In this document: positions 61,101-64,000 of the stretch, in pieces
Numbering within the stretch: position 1 is the first letter of the stretch
Layout of the letters: each line of letters begins with the position of its first letter
Source: Artocarpus heterophyllus
Lineage: Eukaryota; Streptophyta; Magnoliopsida; Rosales; Moraceae
NCBI GenBank assembly: GCA_025403435.1
Contig: CM046350.1
Span: forward strand, 18,263,274 to 18,327,273
Direction: 5' to 3'
DNA: 64,000 bases
Notes under the pieces: model-generated
Seen by the model: only the letters and a program-made list of their open reading frames with translations
What the model was told of the DNA's origin: nothing
Databases searched by the model: none
Position numbers and translations under genes: made by a program

Positions 61101-61564
61101 CGGCAGTGGCTGCGGGGGCTGATCAGACAGCGGATGTGCCAATGTGCGATGGGAACATGGCTGCTGAGTTTGCGTTTGGGAGTAATGCTGCAAGGGGCTT
61201 GGTTAAGCCTTGGGAGGGTGAGAGGATCGAGGAATGTGTGTCTGATGATCTTGAACTCACGCTTGGGAACTCGAGGACCAGGTCAGTGTGAATTAGTAGC
61301 CTCTACCTATGGTAGACATTTATTTTTGAACACTTAAATGGTGTGATGTCATTCATCACTATTAAGTATTACCCATGTTTTAACTTATTAGTAACTCTAT
61401 ATAAAAGTGCATATAAATTAAAAGTTAAAACGTTCAGATTTTCATGAGTTTTGTCAAATTGCAATTTTTTTTTAATCTGGTGTAATTTTAAATATGATCA
61501 ATGCATTTGTATCGCATGTTTGTTTTCTCTGTTATTGAGTTGTTTTTGGTGGCGTTGCAGATAG
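58180..61564 (+). CDS. BEH3: BES1/BZR1 homologue, brassinosteroid-response transcription factor, BEH3-like
   Basis: Exon 1 is 58180-58395 (ends AGAAAG/GTAACC) and exon 2 starts at 60500 (TTGTACAG/GGATGC). Reading through gives a stop at 61291 and 335 residues ending GNSRTRSV. A better model splices CCAG/GTCAGT (after 61281) to GTTGCAG/A (61561), giving AGA TAG and a protein ending GNSRTR, the end I remember for BEH3. Domains: the BZR1-type bHLH-like DNA-binding region (about 6-90: [46 protein letters not shown]); a Ser/Pro-rich region with GSK3-type sites ([16 protein letters not shown], about 165-180); and an EAR repression motif LELTLG (323-328). The family acts in the nucleus, controlled by BIN2 kinase, 14-3-3 proteins and PP2A. 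BEH3 is preferred over BEH4 by C-terminal match and by the HSFA4 neighbour. Confidence 0.93.
58396..60499 (+). other. Intron 1 of BEH3 (2.1 kb)
   Basis: Bounded by GTAACC and TTTGTACAG. It is unusually long for the gene and starts with a GC-richer 300 bases. It has two exact BRRE motifs, CGTGCG at 58594-58599 (+) and CGCACG at 58699-58704 (CGTGCG on -). T-runs are frequent. The ORFs inside are not genes. Confidence 0.85.
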
Positions 61565-63059
61565 GAAGACTTGAAAATATGCATGGTTTCTCAAATAATC
61601 GGGTTCTTCTGTTGATGTGAAATTAAACTTCATGTCCTTGAGTATTTCCGCGGGCAAGGCATGTCAGCCGTACAGAGAGTAGGAGCAGCTGTTTTTTCAC
61701 ATTTTTTTCTTACTTTTTTTAATGGGAAAATTAGAGAACTAAAATTTAAATTATAACTAGTTTCGTGGTGGTGCTTTGCCCCTCTAGTTCAATTCATTGT
61801 TCCGTTTCTCTTTGCTTTTTGCTTTTTTTCTTTTTTTCCCTTTGTTCTTTATTTTATTTCCAGAGGAAAGTTAATTAAAAAAGGATTGATACACTGGCCT
61901 GATTGTTATTTTGGTGTTGGGTTTGTGATTGAAGGGGATTTTGGCTGTCTTGATATAGTGGTGTCTGGTTATTGGCATTGGACATGTTTGTTTTTTGCCT
62001 AATTTTATTCAATTGCAACACCATCAACTAATGTATAAAATCACAAAAACGACCAAGAAAAGAACCAGTTTATTTTAAATGCTTGTACTTCCTTTACGTC
62101 GCGGTAGAGCTGAATGATAGGTTAGTAGCAGATGCTGAACCACTTTTCTAAAAGAGATATTTTTGGGTGGTGTTTTATATTAATGCACATCTCTAGCAGG
62201 ATTTAACCCTTTCTATATCCTCCACACGTGTTCAAAAGGATTAAATACATTCAAAATAAATTAGGAAATGCTTAAAAGTGGAAGATAATTGAAGATATAA
62301 ACTCTAATGTGATTATTGGTATAATTTAACGATAAATTTACAAAGTTTCAGTATGAGGTGTAGAGTCTAAGCCTTTGACAAAAATGGTTCTAATTTTTTT
62401 TTACGGCTTGAAGTATTTTTATTATAGTATTTTCTCTTATAAGTTTAAACAAAAAAAGGCTTTAACCATAAAAAAATGTTTCAATTGTTATTTCAAACAG
62501 ATTGAAAATCTCCCAGCTTTAAGCTTAAAAAAAAATAATAAAGAAAAGGGGTAAAAACTCTAGTGAAAACAGACAGGCCGGTCCATTCCAACGCTAATTG
62601 ACTAGAGAAAGGAGGAGACCCAAATGAAAGGGATCTTTTGCCTCGTTTATAGAGGAATCAAATTCTAGACGCATCATCGTGGAGCATGCGTGGTGGTTAT
62701 GGGGTTGGAGGCATTTGATTTCTTGCATCCTTTTCCAACCACAATGTGAAAAAGCTTGGTCAAAGTTTGGGTTACCTTTTGATCAATTGGGGAGGGGAAA
62801 AAAGAGAAAACGAAAAAAGAAAAATAAAGTTCAACTTTTGGTTGGCGTTTCCGTGGAAAATAAATGGAATCCCACAACAGCCAAGAGGCAAACAATTGCA
62901 AAACTATATTCAATAGCATCATCCTGAAACCGTTCTATTTCGTTTTCTAAAAAGTTGTGGTGAGCATTTTCCAATTTCCATTTCCATCTCTAGGGTAATA
63001 TTTGAAAAGTTGAATGTCGCAACAGCAAATAGTAAAATAAACGAATAGGATAATTGGCA
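61565..63059. other. BEH3 3' UTR and intergenic stretch
   Basis: The first few hundred bases are presumably BEH3 3' UTR. No further gene seen; the overlapping ORFs at 62674-62927 on both strands have no domain I recognise. Confidence 0.45.
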
Positions 63060-63230
63060 AAATAGTTTGAGCTTATGAGTTCAAACTGTTTACTGTATAA
63101 AACTCTTATATGCTACAGTATAATTTAAAACTATATTACAGTGTAAAGCTCTAATATGCTACAATGTAAACCAAAAGTATGCTATAATATAAAGCTCTCA
63201 TAATGCTACAAGTTTTGCCAAACACCCTAG
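63060..63230. mobile_element. Small MITE ending TGCCAAACACCCTA
   Basis: The right edge TTTTGCCAAACACCCTA matches the edges of the repeats at about 47200 and 51974. Inside are three copies of the TATAAAGCTCT(C/A)ATATGCTACA-type phrase. The left border (near GGCAAAATAGTTTGAG) is approximate. Confidence 0.55.
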
Positions 63231-63387
63231 AAATCTCTTTTGAGCTCTTAAGCAACTGAAATTTCCATGACTAAAAGCTTACTCCAAGATATTTTCCCAC
63301 AGTTCAGAATTCTTCCGTGGCATGCAAATTCTAGTTTTCTATTGAAATAAGATAAACGATTCATGGAAAGAATTGCAATAAAGAACT

Positions 63388-63747
63388 TGTACTAAAATTA
63401 ATACTTTACAGTAAATGAACGGTACCATATAAGCTGAAGTATCTGCTTCTTCACTATTGATCTTAGGAAAAAGCAGATAATGCAAGGGTACTTGAGTCTT
63501 CTCAAAGAAGAAAACCTATCCATCTCGGGTAAGTATTAGGAAAGAAACAATTAAGGCCGAATTTCCACTTCTCATTTGCTAATAATTCGTATACAAACGA
63601 TACAAACCTTTATAGGCTAATTTTTCCGTAACTTAGGAACTAAAACTATCTATCTAAAAATAAGAAACAAACTAACTGATAGATACATACTTATCTTATC
63701 TATTTTAAAGTACAACATGGACACCTCAGCACACCGATTTTTCTACA
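63388..63747 (-). mobile_element. Probable 3' LTR of a Ty1/copia element, minus strand
   Basis: On the minus strand a purine-rich tract TTGAGGGGAGG is followed by TGTAGAAAAATC, the expected polypurine tract and LTR start (63747). Inside is a TATA-like CCTATAAAGG. The distal end is taken at TTTTAGTACA (63388) because it is a partial inverse of the start; this border is uncertain. The 5' LTR would be beyond the window, so no target duplication can be tested. Confidence 0.5.
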
Positions 63748-64000
63748 CCTCCCCTCAAGCTGGGAATGTTTAAGATGTACAAATTAAACATTCCCAGCTT
63801 GCACGCTAATTTTTCAAACACTGGTCTGACAAGTCCCTTAGTAAGAATATTTACAGTTTGTTCTGTAGTTCGAACATAAGTAATGCATATAACTCCACCT
63901 TCGATCTTCTCTTTAATAAAATGCCTATCCACATCAACATGTTTCGTCCAGTCATGATGAACTCTCAATGGAAGTTCCACAGTAACTCTTAACTCTTCCA
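63726..64000 (-). CDS. C-terminal end of a Ty1/copia polyprotein (RNase H), cut by the window edge
   Basis: The frame enters from the right edge and stops at 63726. It reads HHDWTKHVDVDRHFIKEKI, then ITYVRTTEQTVNILTKGL and FEKLACKLGMFNLY. This is the well-known end of the copia RNase H domain (usual form: DRTKHIEVDRHFIKEK, then AD(I/L)(L/F)TK). The usual AD of the second motif reads VN here. The last codons run into the LTR, as is common in copia elements. Whether the element is intact cannot be judged. Confidence 0.9.
   Translation of the reverse strand, partial: EELRVTVELPLRVHHDWTKHVDVDRHFIKEKIEGGVICITYVRTTEQTVNILTKGLVRPVFEKLACKLGMFNLYILNIPSLRGGVEKSVC

Noticed and set aside
60688..61337. 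Two long ORFs overlapping BEH3 exon 2
   Set aside because: Out-of-frame shadows of the BEH3 reading frame.

Overview
This is a window of nuclear DNA from a flowering plant, most likely a woody core eudicot. It is AT-rich, has intron-containing genes with GT..AG borders, and carries many LTR, SINE and MITE-type repeats. All protein comparisons are from memory of Arabidopsis families; no database search was run, and the species cannot be named.

Five genes can be supported well. They are: a PUB17-type U-box/ARM E3 ubiquitin ligase (+, 13495-15642, one exon); a secreted plant protein of unknown function with four exons (-, 23200-27367; I believe the DUF7705 family); an OVATE family protein close to OFP5 (+, 32898-34109, one exon); a class A4 heat-shock transcription factor (-, 37546-39883, two exons); and a BES1/BZR1 homologue close to BEH3 (+, 58180-61564, two or three exons). 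A sixth, unrecognised gene or gene fragment lies on the minus strand between OFP5 and HSFA4 (35274-36783). It is supported by six or seven short exons whose splice phases fit one another.

In Arabidopsis, as I remember it, OFP5, HSFA4A and BEH3 lie close together on chromosome 4 (AT4G18830, AT4G18880, AT4G18890). The 32-62 kb part of this window therefore looks like a conserved syntenic block. The genes act in separate pathways: ubiquitin-dependent immunity, growth repression, stress transcription and brassinosteroid response. No operon-like grouping is implied.

The rest is mostly transposon debris. Left end (1-12 kb): the 3' part of an LTR (1-1050), a decayed LTR-like stretch, a hairpin-bearing tandem triplication (4075-4333), a foldback element, and a 2.7 kb solo LTR (9307-11994) with a perfect 5-bp target duplication and a nested MITE. 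Middle: a complete SINE with 13-bp target duplication (18294-18520), a foldback inside an intron (25316-25612), and a 48-nt C homopolymer (30426-30473). From 41 to 56 kb, a gene-poor block holds two large foldback elements, two further solo LTRs (47410-48422 and 50120-51884), a hAT-like element and several small MITEs. The right edge enters the end of a Ty1/copia polyprotein and its LTR, read on the minus strand.
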